A stretch of 64,000 bases of DNA from Ypsolopha sequella (GCA_934047225.1 OW203985.1:10743501-10807500); one strand, 5' to 3'. Counted from the first letter of the stretch, positions 1 through 13,296 are shown. Notes: generated by a model not told the origin, from the sequence alone. A program made the numbers and translations.

Positions 1-1005
1 AGATTGAGCACCTCATTTTGCATCAATCAGACTTGAACTCTATGACGTTTCTTTTTAGTTTAAAATAACGCGCTCTGAGTCGTGACTGTTACGACCACCA
101 AAAAACACGCGCTCACGAAAAACGGCTTTGAGATGAAATTAGTAAAATATTCTAAGATGAATAGACGGGGTTCACTTATTTTTTGTACAAATTTCAAGGC
201 TGTATGATTTAAGGAAGGCCCTTCAACACTCAAAAAACATGAAAATTAGTGGTAACTTTGTAATTTTTTTCTATCAAGTATCAAGTGTTTCTTTTACGTT
301 TTTTTTTAAGTAAACACATCAGCCTTCTATCTAAATTATTTTTATCAAACCGATTGACCAAGTTACTCAATGAAATGGTCATTTGAAGTTGTGCAACTGA
401 CCTTATACGGATCCTTAAGGCATTGGCAAAACCTGCCTCGTCATACTTTCATTTTAAATCTGCGAAAGATTATTACCAAGGCATAGTTTTACCCGAATAA
501 TAATGGAAATAGAAATGGCCGCCCGCTCTTGCTGTACTGTCAGCATAGACCAAAGTAGGACACCTAACTCCCAATAATAGCTACTTATTTTATTTTTATT
601 TATTTTATTATATTATAGTTATATGCCTAGGTATTATATAATTATAATCTGTATGTATTATGCGTTCCAGAAAACAGGGGCTATTCTACCTACAAACCGT
701 AAGGTTTGGCAGATGTTTTTTTTATTTTTATTTTTTTTTGACCTGTAAATAAATGTGTTTCATTCAATAAAATGTGTTTCATTCATTCAATTTTGATTCC
801 CCCGGTTGGAATCGTACTAGTCGAGGAAGCTTAAATGAGTTTTTCGGAATTTATTTGCATAGTATTTGCATACACACTGAGGTAACTCTACATGCCCTTA
901 AAAAGCGATAATCGTCGGTGAAAAAAAGGGTGTTACGAGTGTTAATTGTTTTGGATAGTTCACACTCTGAAACACCTTTGACACTCGCTTGGGGATATAA
1001 GGGTG
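1..1005. other. No gene seen; AT-rich DNA
   Basis: I see no coding region or structured RNA. The only recognisable item is a retroposon-like tail near 722-792, listed separately. The remainder is AT-rich unique-looking sequence. Confidence 0.6.
722..792 (+). repeat. Retroposon 3' tail with ATTC repeats
   Basis: A T-rich run is followed by GACCTGTAAATAAATG and then short TTTCATTCA repeats. A poly-adenylation-like AATAAA followed by a short tandem tail is usual for 5'-truncated non-LTR retrotransposons in insects. The parent family cannot be told from this fragment. Confidence 0.4.
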
Positions 1006-1011
1006 TATATA

Positions 1012-1273
1012 CAACGTGTAACAGAAAGGTGTAACCATATTTGAAGAGCTTATTCAGTCAATGGTATAGAACAACTTTTACTATGGAAAAAACCCTGTAT
1101 CTCGAAAAAAAAAATTACTGTTTCATAGAAAAATGCAATGCCGCTCGGCCGAAATGTATGGCAGGTCAGATTTTCTTTTTAAGATTTCAGGGTTGTTTCT
1201 ATAGTAAAAGTTGTTCTATACCATTGACTGAATAAGCTCTTCAAATATGGTTACACCTTTCTGTTACACGTTG
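1012..1273. mobile_element. TA-flanked hairpin MITE, family H1, copy 1
   Basis: The two ends are long inverted repeats: CAACGTGTAACAGAAAGG at the left is mirrored at the right for roughly 75 bases, ending in the CTATGG motif. TA dinucleotides flank both ends, as in Tc1/mariner-type insertions. It is 262 bp long and has no real coding capacity; the small open frame across it is a by-product of the palindrome. A second copy lies at 56966-57229 and proves the boundaries. Confidence 0.85.
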
Positions 1274-1275
1274 TA

Positions 1276-1842
1276 TATATATTTTCATGTTTCTCTACCT
1301 ACACATACAACGGCACGAATTGAAACCTTAAAAATTTTAGAATTTAGGAAGTAAATTAATTATTTAGTGTCGCATACCCTCCTCATAAACGAATAGGACC
1401 AATTCAGTGGGACCGATGAGGTTTTTACCGAACCAGTGAATAAAGAGGGTAGACACTAACATTAATATTCTATTGCTGTATCACTTGTTTTGTTTTCGAT
1501 AGAAGCACTTGATTGTAACTATGGAAGTGTTTATATTTAAAAACAAACATTCACTATTGATTTTTTTAAAGTGGCGATATGGCCACAAAATTTTTCTAGT
1601 TGAAAGTTCAAGAAGAATATAACACATAATTAGAATTTTATAGTGAAATATGTCTTATTTAATGCAACCTTAATCGTTAATCAATAGTTGTTGTAATAGA
1701 ACACAATTGAAATTTCAAGAAGAATTACACCAGTGGGATTTTGAATAACAATAGATGTTTTATTTAATGAAACCTTCATCCTTAATCAAGACTCTCTGGA
1801 ACGTGGATGTGAAAACGTAACTGAAAGTTCAAGAAGTATATA
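1276..1842. other. No gene seen between two MITEs
   Basis: AT-rich sequence without a recognisable gene, RNA or element. Confidence 0.5.
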
Positions 1843-2098
1843 AGGTTAAATAATATTAGTTGGTGAAACTCAGAACATAGGTAGTACTATCTATATAAGC
1901 AGTTTGGATGGGAGCTAAGCAAAATTCGTAACTTTTTTCACTTCTCCCACACAAATTGCCCCGATCAGCTGACTGGTCCAGTATGGAAAAATGCCAACAA
2001 ATTTAAAGAATTTTGCACAATCGTACTAGAAAAAGTTGTTCATATGGACATGGTCTAGGTATGTTTCAAATTTCTCCAACTAATTTAATTTAACCTTG
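1843..2098. mobile_element. TA-flanked hairpin MITE, family H2, copy 1 (degraded)
   Basis: The left end AGGTTAAATAATATTAG is mirrored by CTAATTTAATTTAACCTT at the right. The inner arms hold GGTAGTACTA and AGTTGTTCATATGGACA. The better-preserved second copy is at 39662-39921 and shares the central GCTGACTGGTCCAGTATGG in the opposite orientation. TA flanks both ends. Arms here are more mismatched, so this copy is older. Confidence 0.7.
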
Positions 2099-2406
2099 TA
2101 TACATCATTAGGATTTTGAATAACGATAGATGTTTTGTTTAATGTAACCTTAATAGACAAGCACTAATTGGATATTGATGTAAAAACATTATTTACATAG
2201 GAGTTAGGGTTTAAAAGAGAATGGAACTAAAAAGAGAATAATTATTGTAAGACTAAATTTTGACACTGGCCATAAATTGGACCGATCCAAAATGATTGAA
2301 AATGTGTTGATTGCGGCCAGTGACATTAATCGACTACTATTTTGTACACACCGAGTATATATAACAGTTAAATTTGAGTAAATGGTGGTTTAGACACAAT
2401 GAGGGT

Positions 2407-2537
2407 CCATCCATCCATACATCAGCCTAGTTCGTCCACTGCTGGAAATAAGCGTTTCCAGGACTTTACCACTCCCGGCGGTCATCCTGGAAGAATTGCC
2501 CATACTCACACACGCTGGGCAGGCGGGTTGGTGAGCG
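2407..2537 (-). repeat. GATG-tailed retroposon (family R), 3' end only
   Basis: Reading on the minus strand, the fragment ends in CAGCAGTGGACGAACTAGG and a GATG-repeat tail (here seen as CCATCCATCCATACATCAG). The same sequence recurs at 15155-15432, 18235-18587 and 41207-41792. GTCCACTGCTGG-type words are very common in lepidopteran genomes. This copy lacks about the first 220 bases, consistent with 5' truncation during retrotransposition. Confidence 0.75.
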
Positions 2538-4063
2538 GGTATATGACAAAAATTACTGAGTAAACTAAGGGAATGCAACCACCTAAGAAACCTATGACAA
2601 CCCCTCTATGTGTAACAAAAGAAATAAAATTGTGTAAATCCTTTTAAGCCAACCCATGTCCTTTGGTTTACGCTGCTGCACACAGAGCAAAAGCTAAAAA
2701 ACCAGGATCCATTGTCGCACTTAATTCGTATGCGACCGCTTTAAATGCTGTGAGAAATTTTAAAAGAATGGAGGGAAATCCACTAATTGCGGTGTCGCGG
2801 CCGGCAGCTCCGCGATAAACATGACTAATGTCTATGCCCGGACAGTCCGACTTACTTTATTTTCTTACTTTGTCACCTGCTACCACAAGATAATAAACGT
2901 TTTTCTGTTTACGAAGACCGGCTGAAGCCCTAAAGCTTTTGGTGCAAGATGAAACTTCTGAACGGACTTAAAAAACATATCTTGGCATAAAATATCTAAA
3001 TTGAATCTTATATCGTGCTGAAACCCGATTTATTTTATAAGAGAGTGCGCTTTAAGAGTTGAAAATAAAATAAGATATAGATTTATTAGAATCTTTGCTC
3101 CAGTTTCCGAGAAATAGGAATGCTGGTAAAGATACGACTTAAAAGTTCTGAATCTCAGGCTCTTGTGACTGCAATATGTTTGAATATATATTTTTAGTGG
3201 GATTTGCGATGTTTAAAAGTATGATCGTATGTGTATTTAATTGTTTCTTATATTAGCGAAGATATTTTAAATTTATGTTCTTAAAATTTTAGCTTAAAAA
3301 TTACATATTTTTTGAAAGTTTGTGACTTTCTTCATAGTTAATAACTTATGTAGATTTTAAACCATTCGCAAAAAATATTCTGCATGTGTTAATCTTTAAT
3401 ATGTTTAGTCGTAACTTAATTGTAATCTCAAAAAGGTAGTCGTTTACAAAAAAGAACGAGATCAAAGTACATTTTTGGACTTTAAAAACAACACAGAACC
3501 TACTCTACCTATGTAAGCATAGTTTGAACTAGCCTGCTAAACATAAAGCCATACGATAAATATTTTCTTCTCAGCAACCCACAGTCTCTACATCTGGATA
3601 AGACTAAATTTAATCGTCCAAAGACAAAGATGTTCGCTTATGCACCAAGTGCGTCACACCTCGTCGCCCCAACAAAAAGCGGAAGGCTCCGTTCTAACGC
3701 AGGTTTAATGGGCACCCGACGAGACTTGGAGGCAATAATCCCAGTAATTGCGACGAAGCCTCCTGCATACTGAGCGGGCGCAGATGTTTTGCAAAATTAC
3801 CATTGTTTAGTCTCCAAGGAACAAATTTGAAATAATGATGCAATTTGTTTGACATCAGTCGTGAGGGAGTTTGGGGTTGTTTTAGAAATTGCTGCGCTTG
3901 ATTTTTGCTTGTAAACTGAAGAACAAACTAGGAATGCTGAAGCGTTGTATATTTCAGTGTTACTATGGCCTGTATAACGAAAACAAATTAAAATTGAAAC
4001 CCATATATTCTGTGATAATTTTAACTAACTACCTATAACGACTGAAGTTGTAGACTCCTGTGA
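2538..4063. other. No gene seen; one GC-richer patch
   Basis: No open frame or element is convincing. The stretch 3640-3790 is distinctly richer in G and C than its surroundings and may be an old exon, conserved non-coding element or repeat remnant, but nothing in it is recognisable. Confidence 0.45.
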
Positions 4064-4143
4064 CAGACAGACAGACAGACAGACAGATAGCGAAGGCGAA
4101 GCTAATAGGGTCCCGTTTGGAATGGAGTACGGAGTCCTAAAAA
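4064..4143 (+). repeat. Fragment of GGGTTCCGTACC repeat family (end piece)
   Basis: GACAGACAG tandem units lead into AATAGGGTCCCGTTT and a degraded GGAACCC end. The same unit is seen complete on the minus strand at 36437-36777 and 39021-39330. This copy retains only the tetranucleotide part and terminal segment. Confidence 0.7.
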
Positions 4144-6603
4144 GATAAACTGTTCTATGAAAAGGTACATTTTGTACTCAACTAATGTGTATGAAACTGT
4201 TTATTATTAAATCTGTTGAGTCTTATTATAAGTAAAACAATAGTTGACAGGCAAGTTCGTGCTTGAAACGTGTTAAAATCACCCAAAATACTGATTAAAT
4301 CGTACCAAAACAATCACGCAAAAAAGTTTAAATAAAAATGTCCCAACAGTCAACAATCACCCACACATCGGACCGCCACGCATCTGCTCTGCAAATAATC
4401 CAAAATTAATGAGGATGTAATTAAAGTGTGGCATGTTTGTCCAAACAGACCAAACCCTCACATCAAAGCCGGGGGATGAAGATTACACAGTCCTGCGTTT
4501 GCGCCACGCGTCTGTATCAAATACCTACCACCTTAAATGTCCATCTTACTCAAGCAAAATTCAACCGCACCTCCAAAACATAGAGGTTGTTTTCCGTGAA
4601 AGTAAAGCTTTGTAGCCGCTTTAAAAGCTTGTAAGAGCTACCGTGATGTGAGTGTGTAACTTTAAATGTCATGGGATTCCTTGTAACGGTGAGTCGAGTT
4701 AAAAGCAAGATAAAGTTCTTTGTCACCCCGCGGTATTCTAGGGTCCGCTTTATCGGTCTTTAATCGTTTTTAGATAATTTAGACTAGACTTTTACGAACT
4801 TGGATTGAAACCTAATGCAAAATGTCTTTGATTTGTACAGTCAAAAACACCCTAGAGACCAAGTGCCGTAAAATGATATCTTTATACTGGTTTTAAACAA
4901 AACAGTGTCTTTAAGTGAAACCACATAACCTATTGATCATACTGAACAGCATCCAAAAAAAAACACAAAAACTAAAAAAATGCCGGGAAAAGGGGAACGT
5001 GATACTTTTTATTTTTGGTATGTGTATTGTAAACTGAAAGAAAGTATTGTTTTGTACCTCCATTATAAAAAATCAAGCCAAGTATGGAAAATGAATTAAA
5101 ATTTTTTGGTACTTCAAAAAATGTATCATGCAGTAAGCCATTGTCTGTGTAAACCAGTTTTGTACAGAAAATGAAATACCAGATACATGTGAAAGAAAGA
5201 AATTAGATAAAAGATTAATTAAAATGTATGAGTAGCTGGTGACGTGGTGAAATTAGCCTTTGCCTACACCACGCCAAAAAGAGAACGCAAACGTATACGC
5301 GCCTCCTTTCTGACGCATATACATATATTTTAATAAGATTAAATTTGACACGTAAAAAGTGTATTATGTATAACCAATGTATACCTACTGTACAAAATAA
5401 ACTATTTAAATTTGAATATTAATTTGAAAAGAAGGTGGAACTAGACATTATTTTATCGACAAAAAATGGAACAAAATATAGAAAACATCGTTATAAGAGA
5501 AATGACCGTTTTAAAATTTTTTGTTGCCTACCAAGGACTCTCTATGTATAAAATATGTCATAACTTTTGATCTACCTCGAGTAATGCAATGAATTAAAAT
5601 CTGTTATAATCCCTAAAAATAGAAATTGCACATCCAATCCAAAACAAACCATAATCAACTACCATTACCATAAAATTAATATTCTAAAAGATTAACTGCG
5701 CTCGCGTTCCATACAAAGACGCTCAGTGAAGCAGTTTTTAAGGAAATTCACAAAAATCTCTTAAAAAAAGTCTTTGTTTTTGTCGATATATTTTGATCTA
5801 GTTTCACCCTCTTTCGGATGTGCACTCTTATAAAGGACACACTGTGTGCGTTCAGATAACGACCTACGACGTAGCGGGTTTATAAAGCGGGAAAACTGAA
5901 GGGTCGTAGCACTACTACGCGCCGTAGCAAAGAATACGCAAATATGAGTTATCCTTGGTTTTTTTTATATATACTGGTATTTTTTTTAATGGGTACTCTG
6001 TAATGAGTTATCTTTAATTATTCTAATGTTTTTTTTTTTTAATGTGAATTGTTAATGGGATACTTATTTGGGTTTTAAATGGGATATTATACTTCATCGG
6101 GAGCTATCTCTGCGATGCGAGCCTCTGTTTTCTGATGGACTGGCGAGCAAGCACCGATCATCTTTGACCTTCTTCGGATCTCCGAAGACTTAATTTTTTT
6201 GAGTATGTAAAGTACTCATAGAAGGTACTGTACTTAATTTTGTTTTCTTTAATGTTTACAAGCAATCGTTATCAGTTTTTTACCAATGTTTACTAAATAT
6301 TATTGAACCGTTCTTGCTGGGTTGTAATTTTCACTTTTGAAACAAAGTCTTGTAACGTTTTTAATTTATAACTACGCCATAGATGAATTAGCTAGTGTTT
6401 ACGATTTTATCATTATTGTAACTCATTTCATTACAGAAAATCTCTTTTAATACATTTATATTATGTAAGTTATGTAGCATTCATTATATTTTTGAGGTGA
6501 TTGTGATTTATATAAACAGTATAATTCTCCGTCAATTTTAAACTTTCACACATTAAGAAAGTTTGGATTGGGTCAGTCAGACTTGGGTGAGTCAGATATA
6601 AGA
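4144..6603. other. No gene seen
   Basis: AT-rich sequence with T-rich runs near 5960-6045. A retro-tail-like piece at 5331-5415 is listed separately. No exon-like or RNA-like structure is seen. Confidence 0.5.
5331..5415 (+). repeat. Short repeat shared with 63790-63870
   Basis: GATTAAATTTGACACGTAA, AAGTGTATTATGT and TACAAAATAAA occur in the same order at 63797-63850. The A-rich end after AATAAA suggests the 3' end of a retroposon. Family unknown. Confidence 0.5.
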
Positions 6604-6992
6604 ATCGACACCTAAAAAAACATCGTCACGACATGAATCCCTGAGGGGGTCTCAGAGGTGATCCGAGTGTGAACTGTGAAATGCAAGTCACAGTCCACAC
6701 TCGGTGCAACCACGTTTCACTGACGATAATTACATCCCAACGTGATGGGTGATGAGCCCTATTGCCGTATTTTGGGCACAAAACAAAAGAATGTGGCGGA
6801 GTAGGTCAAATTATTAGAAGGCACGCAGGTTTCCTTACGATGTTTTCTTCCACCGTTCAGCAAGTGGTTAGTAAGAACAAATACTATGCTCATAAATTAC
6901 GAAAAGCTCATTGGTGCATGTCCGACCGGGGATCAAATCTGGATATCAAGGTTGCCTCTACCCCTGAGCTGCCGCCGCTTTTTTTTTTCGAC
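6604..6992 (-). mobile_element. tRNA-derived SINE, copy on minus strand
   Basis: Read on the minus strand, the head carries a box A-like CAGCTCAGGGGTAGAGG and a box B-like TTTGATCCCCGGTCGG, as in RNA polymerase III promoters of tRNA-derived SINEs. The body then follows that of the copy at 40448-40752: CACTTGCTGAA, GAAAACATCG, and a small hairpin around CCGAGTGTG and CACACTCGG. It ends near TCGTGACGATGT. The family name is not known to me. Confidence 0.8.
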
Positions 6993-9040
6993 TGTCAACG
7001 CCTATTATATCTGTTTTTAACAAAATACGAACGCTATTTTGTGCTTACTATTTAAAGCTTAAAACTTCGGAGGCTATTTATTTGAGAAATACTCAAGAAA
7101 GGCAAAAGAACCTCGAATCGGTTCAATCGTGCTAACTTCTTTTCTTTGTTGTTTCTAATGGGACTGCACTTCAGTCCTTCCATGTATCAAAGTCACATAT
7201 TTTGGCAGACCAAAATCTCAATTTCTATGTTGAAACTATCTTTACTTATACACAACAAAGAATCCTACTCAAGCAATCTGCGCTAAAAGCTAACGATATT
7301 TAATAGCGTATATTGGGTATCAATTTCAATACTATTACAGCGCTATAACCTAAATAGATGCGTACGTAGGAGCATAGTGTTGATGCTTTACTTATCGGCA
7401 AGTTAACAAAAATAAATACTTCATAATGAACAATAAACCTTATTTTTAAGACGTAGAATCTATTTTGCCTAAATTGTCAAAGATTTCCGATGAAGCTCAC
7501 TTGTTGTCGAACTCAGTAAGCACTTACCGGCGAGTCAGTAAGTAGGTCACGCCCCCAGAGCTTCACAACGATAATCTTCGTACGACATGCGAACGACAAA
7601 GATTTTGTTTGGATAATCCATGAACAAAGTAATATGTGGTACGGGATATAAAAATGAAAGGCTTCGTCGAAAGCAATGAAAGGAAAATATGAAACGTGGA
7701 AAAAATGAATGTTACCATGTTACCCTCATTCTTTCGGCGATAAATATTATAAGCTACAGATATAATAGGCCTCTTTATTTGCCAATATTTACGATTAGTA
7801 AACCGTTTCCAGTAAACAAGCGTGCATATCCTTAATAAAAAAAAAGTGATGTCCTTAATTTGACCTTTAGTGACGTCATTATATATGTATATAATGTGTA
7901 TTTCAATACGAAAAAATATATTTCTTGAACGCATCCTAAAAAGTCTGACAAGGATTCGACCATTCAACCTAATATGATTACGTCACTTCCTATAAATACT
8001 TAAAATACTTAAAAATATGTATAAAAGCACGAAAAAAGGTATTATTGAAATAATATGCCTAAATCAATCTGTTTATAACAATAACCAGACAAAACTAGAA
8101 TATTGAAGTTTAAAAAACTATCGAATTGTACATAAGATGAGTATTTTTAATAGCCCTTGAGCGTTTGTATCGAAAATGTTTTGAATTAAAAACCAATTGG
8201 AAAACAAAACTTTGTCCTGAATTAACTTGGGCAAACCAAAAAGCTTTACCAAAACAGGCTAGACAATCTTGATTGCTGCACGTCCGTTGCGTTAATTTTT
8301 TAGCAGTCATATTCTGTATTAAAATATATATGTTTGTCGTAATAAATAAACACTTTAACACTTACAACTTAAGTTAGGTGTTGAATATTTTCTAGACTTT
8401 CTTTAAACTAACCAAAAAAAAATCCATTTTGCTATTTATACAACTTGTTCACAAATGACATTCAGAATAGGCATGCTAGTATTAAAAAATTTGTATTCAG
8501 GCCAGGTTTCACGGCATCTACCTCTGTCTGGACTGACCGCCGCCGATTATATTAATCCTACGTGCATTTTGTCCGAGGGTTTTGTTCACCAAATCACCCC
8601 GGGTCCAGCGCTTTATTTTGCTAATTTGAATCGTACTTCGTTTATACGTTACCTACATTTAGTTTTCTGCCCTTAGGTAGAATAAATCATTTGCTATAAA
8701 CAATGATCTCTTGAATTCGTTTTTAATAATTTTCCCGTAGCTATAAAATGTAATTGAATACTTTGCTGTAAAAGTTATATGTATTTTGAGAACGTTTCTT
8801 TTAAGTCGTAATAATAGCTAACTAACAAATACTCCAACTCAAAACTTTCTGTTAAAATTCCAGCGAATTGCATTTGCACATCAGTAATAAAATGTACCTA
8901 GAGAGTAATCCCTGTCTGGCGGGCTATTCAAAAAGTTTCCATTTATTGGCGTTGTAAAGTTCACGAATAACTAAGCTTCGCCTTTTTTACGTTAACTTGA
9001 CAGAATCGAAAAAAGCTGCTTCATTTTAGGACTTATTCGA
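6993..9040. other. No gene seen
   Basis: The longest open frame here (134 codons, minus strand, 7563-7967) has a low-complexity, intron-like composition and no recognisable domain, so I do not call it. No RNA gene or element is recognised. Confidence 0.5.
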
Positions 9041-9479
9041 GGGAGTTGTTGCTGCATCTACGTCCAATTTCGCTTGAGCTCTCTAGGTTTCCGTTTTGGT
9101 AGTAGAGTGTGGTTTTTGTAGCTTGGTTATGATGCTGGATGGAAGCAGAGTGGTGTTGGAGCTTGTGTGTATAAATAGGCAATCTGGATTGCGATCACGT
9201 CGCTAGCATCGTAACGAGGCGTCGCAACTGTACTGCCACCAGTCGTCGCTGATCGATCCACAAAAGTCGTTGATAGAATTCAGCGGTTGAAGCTGATACA
9301 AGGTGCGAATAGAGTGTTGCATTTTGGGAGGGAAATAGAAAGCTCTATTTAGCGTTCTTTGAATTGATATCTGATTCAAGTTTGGACATTGAAGCAGCGT
9401 AGATTATTGTAAAATAGGGTGGAATTTAAAAGCAACATCGTTGTTGAGCTTTGTTAAAACAAGAGTTCTCAAATTATGT
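9041..9479 (+). promoter_or_regulatory. Candidate TATA promoter and first exon
   Basis: TATAAATA at 9170-9177 is followed about 27 bases downstream by an initiator-like TCACG (9195-9199). The next roughly 280 bases contain no ATG. The first ATG (9476-9478) sits one base before GTAAGT, a strong splice donor starting at 9480. The segment is richer in G and C than its neighbours. Insect genes, including many for secreted and cuticle proteins, often have a first exon that is mostly 5' UTR and ends just after the start codon. No matching downstream exon is identified, so this is inference. It could also be chance or part of an unrecognised repeat. Confidence 0.35.
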
Positions 9480-10644
9480 GTAAGTAAAAGAATAAATAAT
9501 GGCTTACTTCAGTATTCACTGTTGGGCAGCCACCATTCTGCATTACAGTAAAGCGTTCAATCTGGACTTTCTCAAATAAAACACTGCACCTTATTTACAC
9601 AAAAAGTACCCTTTCTATTTAAAACCAAAAAGGCTTTACCCAAAAAAATTCAATACAGTTCTTCAAAAAATAGCCCGTCGTATATCCGTGTCTGTTTTTC
9701 ATCCTCTAACCACAATGAATGTTTGGTCTACCGTTGTACGTTGATTTATGGCGGTCGATAGCCGAACTGTTTAATATAAAATCCATTTTATATTGAATTA
9801 CGGTCTTCTGATAATGGATTGCTGGTACATTTTCAAATTAAGTTAAACGATACGAAAAGCTGGACGTTGTACTCACCACGTAAGTTTATTTTATCTCTAT
9901 TATATCTCTATTATAGCGATAAAGTTTATATTCGATTTGCATTAAAATACACTGAAAAAAGATAAATGTAATTAAACAAATTGTAGGGTTACTGGATTTA
10001 TGAAATACAACCTCGAATAAAAGCGAGACTAAAAGTATTTAATGAGTTCGAAAAAAATTTTTATTGGAATATTACTTTAAGTCTTAAACAATGACTTCAT
10101 AATTCATATGTTATTTAAACATTGCAAAAGCTCTCAACTACCGACTCGAACAATTTAATTTCTCTCCTATCATTGAAACAACTCTTGTATAAGTTTAACT
10201 AAAGATATCTTTCACGAACAATAAGTATCTCAGTCGCAAATCTAATGAGAAGCTTAGCGAAAATTATTATATTTTTGGTGAATATTTCAAATAATATATC
10301 TCTAATTTTAAATTAACATAGTCGTGAGGATCGAAGAAATAAATGTATCAAATCCAAAGCAAATTAATAATTAATTATCATTTAAACATCGATTTTCACA
10401 TAATTTTCCTGAAACAAAGGGTTAATTGACTCTGATTTGCAAATAAGTTAGCAATATCGTCATGTTTCTATGTTGGTATCGATACCTACCGTTACGAACT
10501 GCCTATTCTGCATTGTTCTGATGTCGATTTTAATGATTTTGCCCAGGGCAAATTACCGTTAGCATGCGTAGTTCCTGACTGATCTGATAATACAACTCTG
10601 AGAGAGTATAGAGAGTTAAAAATAGTTAATGATTTCTTTATATT
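9480..10644. other. No gene seen; possible start of an intron
   Basis: AT-rich sequence with no recognisable element. A short perfect palindrome, AATATAAAAT/ATTTTATATT, lies near 9774-9796. If the promoter call at 9041-9479 is right, this is the beginning of the first intron. Confidence 0.4.
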
Positions 10645-10735
10645 TAAATTAACTAGCAGATTCACCGCAGTGTTGCTTGCGTGGATCCCGTTTCTCCCAA
10701 TCCCGAGAGAATATCCTAAAATCCCTTTTTTTAAA
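10645..10735 (-). repeat. Degraded lepidopteran interspersed repeat fragment
   Basis: On the minus strand the words GGGAGAAACGGGATCC and GCGGTGAATCTGCTAG resemble the end of a common lepidopteran repeat with CGCGGGCG...AGCTAGT words. The match is by memory and the fragment is short. Confidence 0.3.
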
Positions 10736-12764
10736 CTTGAAAAAGAAAAATTCATAAATGCATTTTTGTACCGCTTTTAATTTGTAAAATTTGTGAGATA
10801 AGGATGTTTTTCGGAAAAAATACCTTTCAAAGGATCTCGTACAAAGGTAAACATTTGACAATTATTCATCCGATTAAATGCAAATTACAGATAAAAACTG
10901 ACACTGTACGAATTCCTTTTGATTTCATACATATAGTTTCTTTGCAAGACTTGGTCATAGCAACATTATCGAATGATTCCATAATACAGGTGTCTTCTTT
11001 TTGCAAAATGAGCCGTTGCGATTCCCGGCTAAGGTAATTAATTTTACAAAAATCTTTTATTCTTTGCAACATTATTTTTTCCAAAATTGATGACGAGAGT
11101 CCTTTGAGCAACATTTTCTACCCCTATAGTTTACATTTTCCCCATACTGACCCATCTCAACGCGCTATCCTGTTGTTTTTTTTGTAATTGACAACTATCA
11201 GTTAGGAACATCCTTAGCGTTTGCATGACACAGTTGTTATGTACCTTAATGGAAAATGGTTCTGAACTGGCAGCTCTAGTATGTCAGATTCGAGTATTAT
11301 AATACCTATGTTATGCTTCCCATTCACAATGTTACGAACTGAGAGAGTGGTTACAGACAGTTGTGTAGTATCAGTCAGTCGTCGGTTACCGACTTTCGTA
11401 GATTTTTCCAGAGTCACAGAACAGTCTAATTGACGCCTTGAATGCTTTCATTCATCCACTTTAAGAGGAAGCCTTCCTTTTTCAACAGTTGTTGAACGAT
11501 TGTACTGAATCTACCACGGACGCAATCAATATGAAACTTATTTGTTTCTAAGAAAAACTGAATATTCGCGGGTGTAAAGTTGATGGAACGTGTGGAAAAA
11601 GGAAACAGAATTAAATAATAATACTTCTGTCGTCGTTATTGGTTCTCACAAGTTTTTTATAAAAACTATCTTGGACCATCCACCTTAACACAGAATTATA
11701 ACCCATTAACAGATGAACATATAAAAAAATATTCTTGTTTGCAAAAAGCACGTACAAATGTTGACATAAATAAAGGCGCTGAAAAATACACCAATTTATT
11801 CACCTTAACCACACCTTCAGCCTTTATAAAACAAGGTCATAAATATCACCTAAATCTTAACTCGATTTAGTACAAAATGATATAAGCGTATGTGTTTTGA
11901 GAGTGCTTCATTACGCGGCATGCGCGCTTCTTGACATTTCATTACAAGTCTTTGATTTATCGAGCCAAGTCTCGCGTTACAGCACGTAGAGCCATTGGTC
12001 CGTTTCTGAATTCACCCCGTATTACGTAAAGTTTGAATAAATGGCCCAATTTAATGTGAAAAGCGGTTCAGTTCTGAATTCTAAACGGGGAACGTATTAT
12101 CTTGTATGATTCATTGTATACTTGCAATGAAGAAGAGTGATGTTATTGTATAATAATAACGGTTTTCATTTTACTCACTCCCGCAAACCCACATATACAA
12201 GGTTTTTGAGACAAACAATAATAAATTTTACAATAAATATTTTCAGGGATGATAAAGGAATTAATTTTGAACATTTTTCAGTTTTGTCTACTTAAAATTA
12301 GGTTGAAATATTATTTATGGCTGAAAATGTTTTTTAATTTATTTCAAAATTATATTTTTATTTTAAATTATTTCTTATTCATTTAATTAACCAAAAAACT
12401 ATTCAAAAATATTTAAAAATAAAAATAAAGCTAATACAGTTAAATAATAAAGTACGAAGAAACATATTTTATTTAGTAAATTTCAGTAAAAATTACAAAC
12501 TGAAAAACTGAAAAATTTGTGTATCTCGAAAACTACAAAACTTTGCATAATAGTAATTCAGTCAGATATGTTCAAAATCACTTCCTTTATCATCCCTGAA
12601 AATATTTACATCCATGTCCCAAACACCCTGTATATAAAGTTAGATAGATGCTCGACTAATGAATCAAAAGATACATTAATAAGTTTTAAAAAATTGTTCA
12701 AATCATTTTTACGTATAAAAAGGTCATTATAACGTCGTATAAATTAGTATTAGACATTATTTAC
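10736..12764. other. No gene seen
   Basis: Overlapping short open frames on both strands at 10804-11114 have no recognisable motif. A GC-richer patch lies at 11905-12030. Otherwise AT-rich, with a very A/T-dense stretch at 12290-12450. Confidence 0.45.
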
Positions 12765-12957
12765 TAGTTTGTGCCCGCGGTTTCCCCCGCGCTGATTTTG
12801 TTTGCATTTTCTTGGGATGAAAAGTAGCATATGTCACTCTCCGGCCGATAACATATCTCAATGCAAAAAATCATGTTGATCCGTTGCTCCGTTGCTGCGT
12901 GACGGACAAACCAACAAACCAACAAACACACTTTCGCATTTATAATAGGGGTACGGA
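12765..12957 (+). repeat. Lepidopteran retroposon-like repeat ending in CGCATTTATAATA
   Basis: The piece starts ACTAGTTTGTGCCCGCGG, holds GATGAAAAGTAGCATATGT, and ends with GACGGACAAACCAACAAAC followed by CGCATTTATAATAGGG. This order of words is a familiar interspersed repeat in butterflies and moths. Its class is uncertain to me. Confidence 0.5.
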
Positions 12958-13296
12958 TTAACCTCTTAGGAAAATATATGATTATGATTTTTGTACATTT
13001 TAAATTTTACTTTTATCAAATTTCATCAGAATTTATGCATTAATATCGATTTTATAGGAAATTTTATGTTGTGATAGTAAAAATACATTTGATTATAAAG
13101 AAGAGGGTCTTTTTACATGATAACCAGTTTAGATATTTTTACCCGTAATATTCGGCTAAGGTACCAGTTTTATAAGGAATTTATAGTTTTGAGTTGCCAA
13201 GCAACGTAATTAATATTAATATCTCGTTAGAAATTATTTCGCTTTTGTGACACAAAAATGAAAATGTAAAAATTTACAAAAGGAAAACAGGGTGTT

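Noticed and set aside
1041..1235. 64-codon open frame
   Set aside because: Lies wholly inside a palindromic MITE, so it is a by-product of the inverted repeat.
4064..4090. GACA tandem repeat as an independent microsatellite
   Set aside because: It is part of the GGGTTCCGTACC repeat family, which carries this run in its other copies too.
7563..7967. 134-codon open frame, minus strand
   Set aside because: Rich in Ile, Phe, Arg and Tyr, as expected from AT-rich non-coding DNA; no domain, promoter or splice context.
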